A stretch of DNA of 64,000 nucleotides, from assembly GCF_015751905.1 (NCBI RefSeq), contig NZ_JADOUF010000001.1, positions 4,402,001 through 4,466,000 of the forward strand, written 5' to 3'. Shown piece after piece: positions 26,827-35,520 of the stretch. A program made the translations under genes and the position numbers. The notes beneath the pieces are model-generated. The model saw nothing but the letters and a program-made list of their open reading frames with translations. It made no database searches and was not told the origin of the DNA. How positions within the stretch are numbered: position 1 is the first letter of the stretch; each line of letters starts with the position of its first letter. Origin of the DNA: Longispora fulva. GTDB lineage: Bacteria > Actinomycetota > Actinomycetes > Mycobacteriales > Micromonosporaceae.

Positions 26827-27699
26827 CTAGGACTCCGTTTCGTTCTTCTCGACGGTGCGGCCGGCGTACAGGGCCGCGGCCATCCGCATGCCCTCGGACC
26901 AGGTGACCGGCCCGACCTCGGAGACCGGCAGGGCCTTGCCGCCGGGGCCGACGAAGACCAGGTCGCCGGTCTCCGCCTCGTAGTACGGGTCGTCGGCGCC
27001 GATCCAGGACCGGGCCTCGACGATGTCGCCGCCCTCGACGACCCGGCAGACCGCGTAGCCGCCGCGCACCGGGTAGCCCTGGGAGGCCGCGCGGGCCATC
27101 AGGTGCCGCAGCTGCTCGTAGTGGCCGCCGGCGTAGGTGGAGACGCTGGTCGCGAGGGGGTCGGTGTCGGCGGGGCGGGTCCAGGTCTCGCGGAACAGCT
27201 GGTCGACGGTCTGGGTGCCGCCGAGGTCCGCGGAGAACTCGCGCAGGTCGTCGAGCTCGGTGAGCGTCACCGGGTGCGGGATCACCATCCGCTCGCACGG
27301 CAGCCGGACGGTCTCGCCGTCGAGGTTGACGACGCCGATGCCCGTGTCGTCGGCGTGCCGGAGGAAGCCGACGGCGTCGGGATCCCACTGTCCATTCTCG
27401 TCGAGCACCGCGACGACGAGGTCGGTGAGCGTGGCCCGCCAGGTCTCGTCGGCCCAGACCTGGGCGAGCAGGGTGGCCGGGACGGGCAGGGACCGGATCA
27501 TCCACCGCTCGACGTCCGCGCGACACTCGGTCTCGTGCCGGGTGAACCACTCGGTGAGCTGGCGCAGCCCGATCACGGCCGGATCGTCGCGCAACCCCTT
27601 GGGCAGGGTGCGTAACTCCTTGCCGGCGGCGTTACGGGACACGATCGCGCCGTCGCGCAGGGTCACCTCGTAGCCGCCAGTGGCGGTCAGCCAAGCCAT
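26827..27699 (-). CDS. DUF4132 protein (YehI C-terminal-like)
   Basis: A 290-residue protein, first gene of the operon. Seen: GKELRTLPKGLRDDPAV near residue 25 and MVIPHPVTLTELDDLREFSA, then TVDQLFRETW. These match DUF4132, the domain at the C-terminus of E. coli YehI (once called MolR). The C-terminal 130 residues are alpha/beta (YEAETGDLVFVGPGGKALPV). Standalone DUF4132 of this size is shorter than the 1000+ residue YehI class, fitting a split of that protein into two genes here. ATG 27699 follows GAGAGGAAAC; ATG 27729 is an alternative. The 124-base gap to the divergent EgtA-like gene should hold the operon promoter. Confidence 0.8.
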   Translation of the reverse strand: MAWLTATGGYEVTLRDGAIVSRNAAGKELRTLPKGLRDDPAVIGLRQLTEWFTRHETECRADVERWMIRSLPVPATLLAQVWADETWRATLTDLVVAVLDENGQWDPDAVGFLRHADDTGIGVVNLDGETVRLPCERMVIPHPVTLTELDDLREFSADLGGTQTVDQLFRETWTRPADTDPLATSVSTYAGGHYEQLRHLMARAASQGYPVRGGYAVCRVVEGGDIVEARSWIGADDPYYEAETGDLVFVGPGGKALPVSEVGPVTWSEGMRMAAALYAGRTVEKNETES

Positions 27700-27823
27700 G
27701 CGGATGTTTCCTCTCCACTGTTGAGACACCGCAGGCTAACCGTCGCCACCGACAATTCCCGAAAGCTGCTGGTGGAGTGGATGTGCCAGACTCCCTACAG
27801 TGCACGATCGGGAGGAGACCGGA

Positions 27824-29002
27824 ATGACGGATATGCAACTCACGATCGACCTGGCGACGGCGCACGTGGCGGCCGTCTGCCTGCGTACCGGACCCGTGGA
27901 GCGGCTCGGAGTGGAGCTCGAGTGGCTGGTCCGCGACGCGGCGGATCCGGCGGCGCCCGTGCCCCTCGACCGGGTCCGGCAGACGGTCAAGGACTGCGGC
28001 GAACTACCCGGTGGCGGCCAGCTTACCTGCGAACCCGGCGGGCAGCTCGAGCTGAGTTCCGGCGCGGGCCTCGGCCTGGCCGGCTGCCTGGCCGACACCG
28101 TCGCCGACCTGCGGATCCTGCGGGCGGCGGCACACGCCAACAACCTCGACCTCATCGGGTACGGGCTGGACCCGCTCCGCCCGCCCCGCCGGATCCTGGA
28201 CGCCCCCCGGTACCGGGCGATGGCCGAGTACTTCGCGCCCTACTCCCCCGCCGGCCAGCTCATGATGTGCTCGACGGCGTCGGTGCAGGTGTGCGTGGAC
28301 GCCGGCCACGGCAGCGGCGGCGACCGGTGGCGCCTCGCGCACGCCCTGGGCCCGGTGCTGGTGGCGGCGTTCGCCAACTCGGCGCTGCGCGAGGGCCGGC
28401 CGACCGGCTGGAAGTCCACCCGGTGGGCGGTGTGGGACGCGCTCGACCCGGCCAGGACCCGGCCCGTGACGCTCCGGGCGAACGAGGACCTGCGCGGGGC
28501 GTACGCGCGCTACGTGCTCGACGCGCCCGTGATGTGCGTGCGGGACGGCAGCGGCGTGTGGCGGGTGCCCCAGGGGCTGACGTTCCGGCAGTGGATCGCG
28601 AGCCCCGGGGTGCGCCCGCCGGGCCTGGACGACCTGGACTACCACCTGAGCACCCTGTTCCCGCCGGTGCGGGCCCGGGGCTACCTGGAGCTGCGGATGA
28701 TCGACGCGCAGCCGGGCGACGGCTGGCAGGTACCCCTCGCGGTGGTCTCGGCCCTGATGGACGATCCGGTCGCCGCGTCGGCGGCGCTCGCCGCGACCGA
28801 GGAGGTGCGCGGGGCCTGGCAGGCGGCCGCCCGGTGGGGTCTGTCGACGCCGGTGATGGCCCGAGCCGCCCGGGAGTGTTTCGAGGCTGCGGCGGCGGCG
28901 CTGGAGCGGACCGGCGCCCCGGCGGAGGTCAGGTCCGCCGTCCGGGACTTCCGGGAGGCCTACGTGGAGCGGGGCCGCTGCCCGGCCGACGACTGTCTCT
29001 GA
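27824..29002 (+). CDS. egtA: EgtA-like glutamate-cysteine ligase
   Basis: A 392-residue GCS2/EgtA-type ligase that would join glutamate and cysteine for gamma-glutamylcysteine and ergothioneine synthesis. Seen: LGVELEWLVRD (metal/ATP acidic residues, near 30-40), LTCEPGGQLELSS (about 65-77), MMCSTASVQVCVD (about 146-158) and RGYLELRMIDAQPGDGW. These are the usual GCS2 motifs. The GGAGGAG ribosome site selects ATG 27824. egtB, egtC, egtD and egtE are not adjacent, whereas they normally follow; the ligase may therefore stand alone or the pathway be split. The symbol is given on family resemblance only. Confidence 0.75.
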   Translation: MTDMQLTIDLATAHVAAVCLRTGPVERLGVELEWLVRDAADPAAPVPLDRVRQTVKDCGELPGGGQLTCEPGGQLELSSGAGLGLAGCLADTVADLRILRAAAHANNLDLIGYGLDPLRPPRRILDAPRYRAMAEYFAPYSPAGQLMMCSTASVQVCVDAGHGSGGDRWRLAHALGPVLVAAFANSALREGRPTGWKSTRWAVWDALDPARTRPVTLRANEDLRGAYARYVLDAPVMCVRDGSGVWRVPQGLTFRQWIASPGVRPPGLDDLDYHLSTLFPPVRARGYLELRMIDAQPGDGWQVPLAVVSALMDDPVAASAALAATEEVRGAWQAAARWGLSTPVMARAARECFEAAAAALERTGAPAEVRSAVRDFREAYVERGRCPADDCL

Positions 29003-29133
29003 AGCGGACGGCGCCGGGCCGCACGACGGACGCGGTCTGCCTCCGCCCAGGCCGCGTCGATGTCGGCGAGGAGCACGGCGGCGGGGTGCAGGGCGGGCTC
29101 CGCGGGCCCTGAGGTGAGGGGTTGAGTGGACAC
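28960..29133 (-). CDS. Possible small antisense-overlapping protein (57 residues)
   Basis: GTG 29133 opens 57 codons ending at 28960, inside the last 43 bases of the ligase gene. The product contains the helix LHPAAVLLADIDAAWAEADR and a basic end RRAARRRPLQRQ. Amino-acid usage looks protein-like, but no good ribosome site is seen and no family is recognised. Confidence 0.25.
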   Translation of the reverse strand: MSTQPLTSGPAEPALHPAAVLLADIDAAWAEADRVRRAARRRPLQRQSSAGQRPRST

Positions 29134-29312
29134 CCGGCGGACACTACCGCCCGGGTGCGACAGTCACGCCTGGTTATTCGCTGACGAACGGCGCACAGAG
29201 TCCTTCGACCAGCACCGATGGCTTATGTCCGTTGCGAATCCGCCGCTTGTTCCGCCGCTTCCCGACGTGTCCCCCCTCACATTGGCCGTGGCCCAGGTCA
29301 CTCTCCGCATAG
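29134..29312. other. Non-coding gap before ohrR
   Basis: The stretch from 29003 to 29349 has no confident gene apart from the doubtful small frame ending at 28960. Its composition becomes AT-richer after about 29160. The last 40 bases hold the OhrR palindrome and promoter; nothing else is recognised. Confidence 0.5.
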
Positions 29313-29324
29313 GTTGTGCACAAC
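29313..29324. promoter_or_regulatory. OhrR operator candidate
   Basis: GTTGTGCACAAC is a perfect 12-base palindrome in an AT-rich promoter, 26 bases before the ohrR start. TTGTGCACAA-type sites upstream of ohrR/ohr fit the known way OhrR represses its own operon until a peroxide oxidises its cysteine. A -10-like TACATT lies at 29336. Confidence 0.65.
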
Positions 29325-29349
29325 TTAATTGCCCACTACATTTAGCCCC

Positions 29350-29777
29350 ATGGAACTCGAGCTGCGCAACCAGTTGTGCTTCGCGCTCTACTCGGCCTCC
29401 CGGGCGATGACCGCCGTGTACCGGCCGATGCTCGACGAGCTGGGTGTCACCTACCCGCAGTACCTGGTGATGCTCGTGCTCTGGGAGCGCGACGGCCTGA
29501 CGGTCAAGGAGCTGGGTTCCGAGCTGCACCTCGACTCCGGCACCCTGTCGCCGCTGCTGAAGCGGCTGGAGGCCGCCGGCCTGCTCACCCGGTCGCGCAG
29601 CGCCGACGACGAACGGTCCGTGACGGTGTCCCTCACCGCCACCGGCCTCGCGCTCAGGGCGCGGGCCGCCGACATCCCGGGCAGGCTGCTGTGCGAGACC
29701 GGCCTGACCGGCGCCGAGGTGACCGAACTGCGCGACACCCTGACCCGTCTCACCGACACCATCCAACGGAGGAATTC

Positions 29778-29781
<4 letters not shown>
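29350..29781 (+). CDS. ohrR: Organic-peroxide-sensing MarR-family repressor OhrR
   Basis: A 143-residue MarR regulator. [20 protein letters not shown] carries the reactive Cys (C10 from this start), the family hallmark that is oxidised by organic peroxides. [20 protein letters not shown] and the winged [23 protein letters not shown] follow, with the wing DDERSV. It represses itself and ohr. Start ATG 29350; no Shine-Dalgarno sequence, so a leaderless message is likely. The stop overlaps the ohr start (GTGA), coupling their translation. Confidence 0.95.
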
Positions 29782-30191
<410 letters not shown>

Positions 30192-30209
30192 CCCGCGCAC
30201 GCACGGACG

Positions 30210-30233
30210 AGGGAGGGGCGACCCTCCCTTTTT
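30210..30233 (+). terminator. Intrinsic terminator of ohrR-ohr
   Basis: AGGGAGGG and CCCTCCCT form an 8-base stem with a GCGA loop followed by five T at 30229-30233, about 18 bases after the ohr stop. Confidence 0.85.
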
Positions 30234-30269
30234 CGTGCGCCACCCCGTGCCCGCGCGCCGCCCGAGCCG

Positions 30270-30995
30270 CTACGCCCCCTGCACCAACCGGTGCGCCGCC
30301 CGCACCTGCGGCCCCAGCTCCCGCAACACCAGCAACGCCTGCTGGTACGCCGCCAACGCGTCCGCCCGCCGCTCCAGCCGCCCGTACGCGGTGATCAACT
30401 GGGTCCACAGCCGTTCGCTGCGCGGGGTGTCCGCGAGCAGCCCCCGCACCAGGGGCACCACCGCCTCGGCCCGCCCCCGGGCGAGCTCCGCCTCGACGAG
30501 GTGCTCGTGCACCATGAGCCGGCGTTCGCGCAGCCCCCGCGCGGCGTGCGCGACCAGTTCGGCGGGCACGTCGGCGTACGGCTCGGCCCGCCACACCGCG
30601 AGCGCCTCCGTGAGCAGCAGCGCCGCCAGGTCGGGATCCCCGGCGATGTACGCGCGCCGGCCCCGTTCGGCCAGGTCCTCGAAGACGTGCAGGTCGAGCT
30701 GCCCGGGGTGCAGCCGCAGCCGGTACCCGCCGGGCTGGCTCTCGACCCGCGGCTCGCCCGTCAGCGCCGTGAGCAGCGCGCGCAGCCGGAACACGTGCCC
30801 GGACAGCCGGCGCGCCGGGGACCGGGGCGCGTGCGCCGGCCACAGGACGTCGACGAGGCGGTCGGCGGCCACCCACTCGTCGGGGCGGAGCAGCAGCGCG
30901 GCGAGGAGCGCGCGCTGTTGGGCGACGAGGATCCCGGCAGGATCACCGCCGCCCCGGGAGACCGCCACGGGACCGAGGACACGAAAGACCGGCAC
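30270..30995 (-). CDS. AfsR/SARP-like regulator with BTAD domain
   Basis: A 241-residue regulator. The N-terminal OmpR-like winged helix (about 1-90) begins VPVFRVLGPVAVS and includes QRALLAALLLRPDEWVAADR and LSGHVFRLRALL. The bacterial transcriptional activation domain follows (about 95-240), a TPR-like helical bundle with HPGQLDLHVFEDL and ALAAYQQALLVLRELG. This is the small SARP size class (no ATPase), which often activates secondary metabolism. GTG 30995 is chosen with GGTGGGG upstream. It converges on ohr. No biosynthetic cluster adjoins; targets unknown. Confidence 0.85.
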   Translation of the reverse strand: MPVFRVLGPVAVSRGGGDPAGILVAQQRALLAALLLRPDEWVAADRLVDVLWPAHAPRSPARRLSGHVFRLRALLTALTGEPRVESQPGGYRLRLHPGQLDLHVFEDLAERGRRAYIAGDPDLAALLLTEALAVWRAEPYADVPAELVAHAARGLRERRLMVHEHLVEAELARGRAEAVVPLVRGLLADTPRSERLWTQLITAYGRLERRADALAAYQQALLVLRELGPQVRAAHRLVQGA

Positions 30996-31079
30996 CCCAC
31001 CAGCGTGGCCGGGCGGGCCGTCCCGCGCATGGGGGCGGACCCCCACCTTTTCTCCCCGCGGTACCCGTCCGTCCGGCTG

Positions 31080-33107
31080 CTACAGGTTCGCGCGGAGGAA
31101 GTCGAGTTCGATCGCCGCCAACCGCTCGCCGACCCCCTCCGGGGTCATGTGACTCACCCCCGGCACCGCGACCATCGCGTGCGGCCGGCCGTGCGCCGTC
31201 AGCGCCTCCGACAACCGCAGCGAGTGCAGCGGGTGCACGTTGTCGTCGGCCAGCCCGTGGATCAGCAGCAGCGGCCGGCGCAGGCCGGGGGCGTCGGCGA
31301 TCAGCGCGTCGGCGGCGTACCCGTCGGGATTGTCGGCGGGCAGACCCAGATACCTTTCCGTGTACGCCGTGTCGTAGTCGCGGAAGTCCGTCGGCGGCGC
31401 CCCGGCCGAGGCGGCGTGGAACACGTCGGGCCGGCGCAGCACCGCCAACGCCGCGAGGTAGCCGCCGAACGACCAGCCGCGCACCCCGACCCGGCTGAGG
31501 TCGAGGTCCGGGTGCCGGTCGGCGAGCGTGCCGAGGGCCGCGACCTGGTCGTCGAGGGCGACCTGGGAGAACCGGCGGAACATGGCCCTGGTGAAGTCCG
31601 GGGACACGTTCGGGGTGCCCCGGTTGTCGACGGTGACGACGAGGAAGCCCTGGTCGGCCCACCATTGCTTGGTGGTCCACACCCTCGGGTTGTGGGTGAT
31701 GGCCTGGTAGCCGGGGCCGCCGTACACGTCGAGGAGGACGGGGAGCTGGCGGCCGGCGACGTGGCCGCGCGGGTAGACGACGGCGGTGGGCAGGCCGTGT
31801 TCGGTGACCCGGGCGAACACCGGGCGGCCGAGGTGCGGCAGCGGCCCGGACAGGTCGGTGAGCGGGTGGCCGGGCTCCGCCGACAGGGCGCCGGTCACCG
31901 TGCGGGTGACGCCGTCGAGGGTCGCGCTGGTCGTGACGAGGACGCCGCCGCCGGAGACGGCGCTGTGGGTACCCGCTCCGTGGGTCAGCCGGTCGAGCCG
32001 GCCGTCGAGGTGCACGACGAACAGGTGCTGCTCGGCCGGGTCGCCGTCGCAGGCCTCCACGAGCAGCCCGCCGCCGTGGTTCCCGACGAGCCGGCGGACG
32101 TACAGGTCCGGCGGGGTGATCACCGCGCCGTCCACGGCGAGGGACCGGGTGTCCTCCTCGACCGTGGACAGGATCCGCCCGTCGTCCAGGACGCACGGCG
32201 TGCCGGGCACGCACTCCAGCCAGTGCTCGTCGGCGAACGCCGCCAGCTCGGTGGTCGCGCCGGTCACCGGGTCGACGGCGAGCAGCAGGCTGTGCTGCTG
32301 GAGCCGGTCGTACACGGTGATCACGAGCCCGTCGACACCGGTCAGATACGGGTACGTCTCCCGGTCCCAGCCCACCGGCGTGCTCAGCCCGTTGAGCCTG
32401 ACGACATGCAACTCGACGTCGGCGTTGGGCCCGCCGGCCCTCGGGTACGCCTGCGCCACCGGGGCGACCTCGGGCCGCGCCGGGTCCCCGAGATACCGGC
32501 GGACGAGGGCCGAGTCGTCGACCCGGGTGACGAGCAGGCTGTCCCCGTCGGGGCCCCACCAGTGCCCGCGGGTGCGGCCCAGCTCCTCGGCGGCGTTGAA
32601 CTCCGCCCGGCCCCAGACCGCGCCGTCGTCGGGGGTGACCCGGCCGATCCCGGTGACGTGCACGGCGTCGCCGGCCACGTACGCGATCCGCCCGCCGTGC
32701 GGCCGGGGGTCGAAGGCCGGCCCCGCGACCGGCACCTCCTCCGCCCGCCCGTCGGCGACCCGGAACAGCCGGCCGCCGAGCACGAAGGCGACCACCGCGT
32801 GGTCACCGGTGGCGGCGTACGAGCCGATCCCCGGCGCGTGCAGCCGGACGCGTTCGCGCAGCTCACGTTCGGCCCGCGGCAGGTCGTCGTACGTGACCGG
32901 CCGGCCGAACAGCTCCAGGGGGTCGGCGAGGAGGCGCTCGGCCCCGGTCGCGGTGTCGACCGTCCACAGTCGCTCGACCGGGTCGGTGGGCCCGGTGGAA
33001 CGCAGCAGGAGGAGGCGGGACCCGTCGGCGGAGATCGTGACTGCCCGGGGTGCGCCGTGGGTGAACCGGCCGGTGCGCGCGGAGGCGTCGAGGAAGGCGT
33101 CGAGCAT
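31080..33107 (-). CDS. S9-family prolyl oligopeptidase / dipeptidyl peptidase
   Basis: A 675-residue cytoplasmic peptidase without signal peptide. The N-terminal two thirds form the beta-propeller (DPP-IV-like, RTRGHWWGPDGDSLLVTRVD). The C-terminal alpha/beta hydrolase domain has the nucleophile GWSFGGY (S546), the acid in HGLADDNV (D621) and histidine in VSHMTPEG (H653). The triad is complete. It removes dipeptides or cuts after proline in short peptides. ATG 33107 is the only sensible start; the 187-base gap to the divergent DoxX gene holds promoters. It is shorter than secreted DPP-IV proteins and probably acts inside the cell. Confidence 0.92.
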   Translation of the reverse strand: MLDAFLDASARTGRFTHGAPRAVTISADGSRLLLLRSTGPTDPVERLWTVDTATGAERLLADPLELFGRPVTYDDLPRAERELRERVRLHAPGIGSYAATGDHAVVAFVLGGRLFRVADGRAEEVPVAGPAFDPRPHGGRIAYVAGDAVHVTGIGRVTPDDGAVWGRAEFNAAEELGRTRGHWWGPDGDSLLVTRVDDSALVRRYLGDPARPEVAPVAQAYPRAGGPNADVELHVVRLNGLSTPVGWDRETYPYLTGVDGLVITVYDRLQQHSLLLAVDPVTGATTELAAFADEHWLECVPGTPCVLDDGRILSTVEEDTRSLAVDGAVITPPDLYVRRLVGNHGGGLLVEACDGDPAEQHLFVVHLDGRLDRLTHGAGTHSAVSGGGVLVTTSATLDGVTRTVTGALSAEPGHPLTDLSGPLPHLGRPVFARVTEHGLPTAVVYPRGHVAGRQLPVLLDVYGGPGYQAITHNPRVWTTKQWWADQGFLVVTVDNRGTPNVSPDFTRAMFRRFSQVALDDQVAALGTLADRHPDLDLSRVGVRGWSFGGYLAALAVLRRPDVFHAASAGAPPTDFRDYDTAYTERYLGLPADNPDGYAADALIADAPGLRRPLLLIHGLADDNVHPLHSLRLSEALTAHGRPHAMVAVPGVSHMTPEGVGERLAAIELDFLRANL

Positions 33108-33294
33108 GCGGAGTAGTACATCACACGCTACCAGCGGAGACCATCCCCCGGGATGTCCCGCGGCGTTCGGCGTCCTCGTCGACCTGCTGATCCTCGGCGC
33201 GATCACCGCCGAACGCGCCCGACTTAAGGCGACCCTCATTACTTGTGGGCCATATTCGTTGACTTGACCTTGATGCCCCGACAAGCATGACGAT

Positions 33295-33732
33295 ATGGAC
33301 TCACAAGCCAAACTACAGGGAACTGTCCACAGTCTGTACCGCGTGGTGGTCGGACTCCTCTTCGCCAGCCACGGCGCCTCCACACTCCTCGGAGTGTTCG
33401 GCGGGGCCATGGGCAAGGGCGGCACCGTCCCCTTCGGAACGTGGCCCGGCTGGTACGCGGCGGTCATCCAGCTCGCCGGGGGCATCCTGGTGCTGCTCGG
33501 CCTCGGTACCCGGATCTCGGCCCTGATCTGCTCGGGCTCCATGGCGTACGCCTACTTCGTCGTGCACCAGCAGATCGCCCTGCACCCGCTTCAGAACGGC
33601 GGCGAACTGTCCGCCCTGTTCTGCTGGTCCTTCCTCCTGATCGTCGTGCTCGGCCCCGGACCGCTGTCCGTGGACGCGCTGATCAGCAGGGCCCGCACCC
33701 GGACGGCCCCCGCCCGGGTCGAGACCGCATGA
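33295..33732 (+). CDS. DoxX-family membrane protein
   Basis: A 145-residue integral membrane protein with four helices (about 16-36, 56-74, 80-98, 108-125). The DoxX pattern is visible: LYRVVVGLLFASHGASTLLG, then IQLAGGILVLLGLGTRISAL and MAYAYFVVHQQ. DoxX proteins take part in redox or thiosulfate-linked membrane functions and in oxidative-stress complexes in mycobacteria. It stands alone, convergent with a peroxiredoxin gene 21 bases away. No ribosome site is strong at ATG 33295. Confidence 0.9.
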   Translation: MDSQAKLQGTVHSLYRVVVGLLFASHGASTLLGVFGGAMGKGGTVPFGTWPGWYAAVIQLAGGILVLLGLGTRISALICSGSMAYAYFVVHQQIALHPLQNGGELSALFCWSFLLIVVLGPGPLSVDALISRARTRTAPARVETA

Positions 33733-33753
33733 GCTGACGCGACAGGCCGGGCT

Positions 33754-34209
33754 CTATCGCCCCGAGGCCCGCAACGCCTCGAGCGCCCGGTCCGCGTGCA
33801 CGTTCATCCGGACCTCACTCTTGATGGTCTCGATGATCCGACCGTCCTTGCCGATCACGAACGTCTGCCGCTTGACCGGCAGGATCGAGATGTTGCGCTT
33901 CACCCCGTAGGCCGCCGCCACCAGGCCGCCCACGTCCGACAGCAGCGGATAGTCGAAGGTGTGCTTGTCGGCGAACTCCTTCTGCTTGCTCACCGTGTCC
34001 GGGCTGATCCCGACCCGCTGGGCCCCCAGCTCTCCGAACTCGGTCGCGAGGTCACGGAAGTGGCAGCTCTCCGCCGTGCAGCCGGCCGTCATGGCGGCCG
34101 GGTAGAAGAAGAGGACGACCGGGCCGTCCTGGAGCAGGTCGGACAACGTGCGGCGGACGCCGTGCTGGTCGTCGAGCGCGAACTCTGGCGCGAGGTCTCC
34201 GGTCTTCAT
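33754..34209 (-). CDS. Peroxiredoxin of the BCP/PrxQ type
   Basis: A 151-residue thioredoxin-fold peroxidase. The active site AAMTAGCTAESCHFRD contains peroxidatic C44 and resolving-type C49, the atypical two-Cys arrangement of bacterioferritin comigratory proteins. VLFFYP and GISPDTVSKQKEFADKH follow, and a terminal helix AEALRA-like segment closes the fold. It reduces hydrogen peroxide and alkyl peroxides with thioredoxin. ATG 34209 is preceded by a moderate GGG site. It is a single gene; the terminal region overlaps nothing. Confidence 0.94.
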   Translation of the reverse strand: MKTGDLAPEFALDDQHGVRRTLSDLLQDGPVVLFFYPAAMTAGCTAESCHFRDLATEFGELGAQRVGISPDTVSKQKEFADKHTFDYPLLSDVGGLVAAAYGVKRNISILPVKRQTFVIGKDGRIIETIKSEVRMNVHADRALEALRASGR

Positions 34210-34302
34210 CCCGCGACCCTACCGCGCGGTAACCAAGATCGCCCAGCCCTGGCCCGGGTGCTGCCGCCACTCCGCCTGAGGTGACGGCAGCATTTTCCAC
34301 GG

Positions 34303-34668
34303 CTACTTCATCGAGACGTGGTGGTAGACCGACGGAGCATCGCCGGACCAGAAGTCGTAGCCCCAGTCGTTGAGACCCCAGATGGGGCAACTTTTGGTCT
34401 GGCTGGCGCCGGCGGCGGTCAGCGTGTCGCCGAACTTCCACGTCGTGTTGTCATTGCACAGTGCGTACGGCCGGACTCTCCACGCGCAGGTGTCGCTCGC
34501 CACGTGCAGAGTAAAGGTGGTCCATCCCGGCGAACCTGACGCGGAGATGTTGCAGTTCGCCCCCGGGTCGGAGGCCATGGCCGGGGAGCCGGACACCGCC
34601 GCGACGCCGATCGAGGACATCAGCGCCACCGCGCCCGTAACTGCGGCCTTCTTGAGCATGAGGTTCAT
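34303..34668 (-). CDS. Small secreted cysteine-containing protein
   Basis: A 121-residue exported protein. The signal peptide is KKAAVTGAVALMSSIGVAAV followed by SGSPAMA|SDP. The mature part of about 90 residues is beta-rich (GWTTFTLHVASDTCAWRVRP) with four cysteines (C in GANCNIS, DTCAW, YALCNDN, TKSCPIW), probably two disulfides. ATG 34668 has GGATGGG upstream. It resembles small secreted actinomycete proteins of unknown role; no known inhibitor family is clear. Confidence 0.7.
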   Translation of the reverse strand: MNLMLKKAAVTGAVALMSSIGVAAVSGSPAMASDPGANCNISASGSPGWTTFTLHVASDTCAWRVRPYALCNDNTTWKFGDTLTAAGASQTKSCPIWGLNDWGYDFWSGDAPSVYHHVSMK

Positions 34669-34842
34669 CGGTACCCATCCCGTTGTCGTCATACGATTCC
34701 GTGGCGAACGCCACCCACAGACATCGCACCACCGGGACGTGGCGGGAAACAGTTCTCCGCCGTCCGGATCCGTCCGGGACCGTCCGCCGGGCGGGACGGG
34801 GGCCAGGGGCACCGAGTCTTGCCAAGTCGGTGCTACGTACCG

Positions 34843-35313
34843 TCAGGTCCGCCCTTCGCAGACAACGGTCACTTCAAGTGCCGCGAGCCGACCGGTGCGG
34901 ACATCGACGGACTGCTTGTCAGTCAGATTCCAGGTCCCGATTGGAGTCATTCCCTGCTTCACTCCATAGAGGCAGACACCACAGGATTTGCCGTCTTTTC
35001 CTACAACCCGGCCATCTGCGAGACCTTCCATAAAGTGACTCACCGAAACTTGTGAACCAGCCTTCAGCGTCAGCCCTGGGCCATGCACAAGTGCCTTGGG
35101 ATCGCCAGCAGGCGGACCCAGGAACACTGCGGACCGCTCTCCCTTCTGAGTGCCCTCATACACCTTGGCATAGCCGTCGACACTCACACCGCGTATGTAT
35201 GCCGCTTCCGGAGTCGAATCGGTTGGCGCAAGGAAGATCCACCAGCCAACGAGCGCAGTGAAACCGAATAGAAGCAGGAAAGCGACAAGGATGATGGCTC
35301 GCGAGTACGTCAA
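34843..35313 (-). CDS. Membrane-anchored protein, paralogue of the RHS-linked immunity candidate
   Basis: A 156-residue protein with an N-terminal membrane helix (AIILVAFLLLFGFTALVGWW) and a soluble outer domain. That domain shares order and key residues with the protein at 38040-38516: VDGYAKV, FLGP, GPGL, SCGVCLYGV, a D-K/Q-x-V segment and a final EVTVVCE. TTG 35313 is preferred because GGAG lies 9 bases upstream; TTG 35334 is another start. It is unlinked to any toxin and its DNA is AT-richer than the flanks, so it looks like an orphan immunity gene. The function is inferred from this paralogy only. Confidence 0.65.
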   Translation of the reverse strand: MTYSRAIILVAFLLLFGFTALVGWWIFLAPTDSTPEAAYIRGVSVDGYAKVYEGTQKGERSAVFLGPPAGDPKALVHGPGLTLKAGSQVSVSHFMEGLADGRVVGKDGKSCGVCLYGVKQGMTPIGTWNLTDKQSVDVRTGRLAALEVTVVCEGRT

Positions 35314-35349
35314 TGCAAACAACTCCAAATTCAAAAGCCACAGATGAAT

Positions 35350-35520
35350 CTATCGGCTTCGTGGTACGCGTTCTCCACTCAGCCACCCGTCGGCCCACCG
35401 CCGGAGCCCGCAGGGCCAGGCCCGCGCGCACACCACGCACCGGTCAACCCCGTCGGGCACGTGCAGCACCTGCTCCTCCCTGGCGATCTCGGTCAGTTCC
35501 CGCTCGACCTCGGGGCTCAG
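35350..35520 (-). CDS. Small Cys-containing protein with probable CTG start
   Basis: A 56-residue product read from CTG 35520, which overlaps the upstream stop as CTGA. The sequence LSPEVERELTEIAREEQVLH forms a helix and CVVCARAWPCGLRRW provides a CxxC-x4-C cluster, perhaps metal-binding. No ATG, GTG or TTG lies between the upstream stop and this helix in this frame. No family is recognised. It forms an operon with the 58-residue gene upstream. Confidence 0.5.
   Translation of the reverse strand: MSPEVERELTEIAREEQVLHVPDGVDRCVVCARAWPCGLRRWADGWLSGERVPRSR

Noticed and set aside
22516-27615. A 1699-codon open frame on the plus strand opposite the large operon genes
   Set aside because: It is the antisense shadow of GC-rich genes: composition is dominated by G, R, P, A and V without domains, while the minus strand carries motifs and coupled starts.
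15446-27699. The MoxR-VWA operon as a cobaltochelatase or methanol-dehydrogenase maturation set
   Set aside because: No chelatase large subunit or dehydrogenase gene; DUF5682, DUF4132 and SWIM parts fit the yeh-like set instead.
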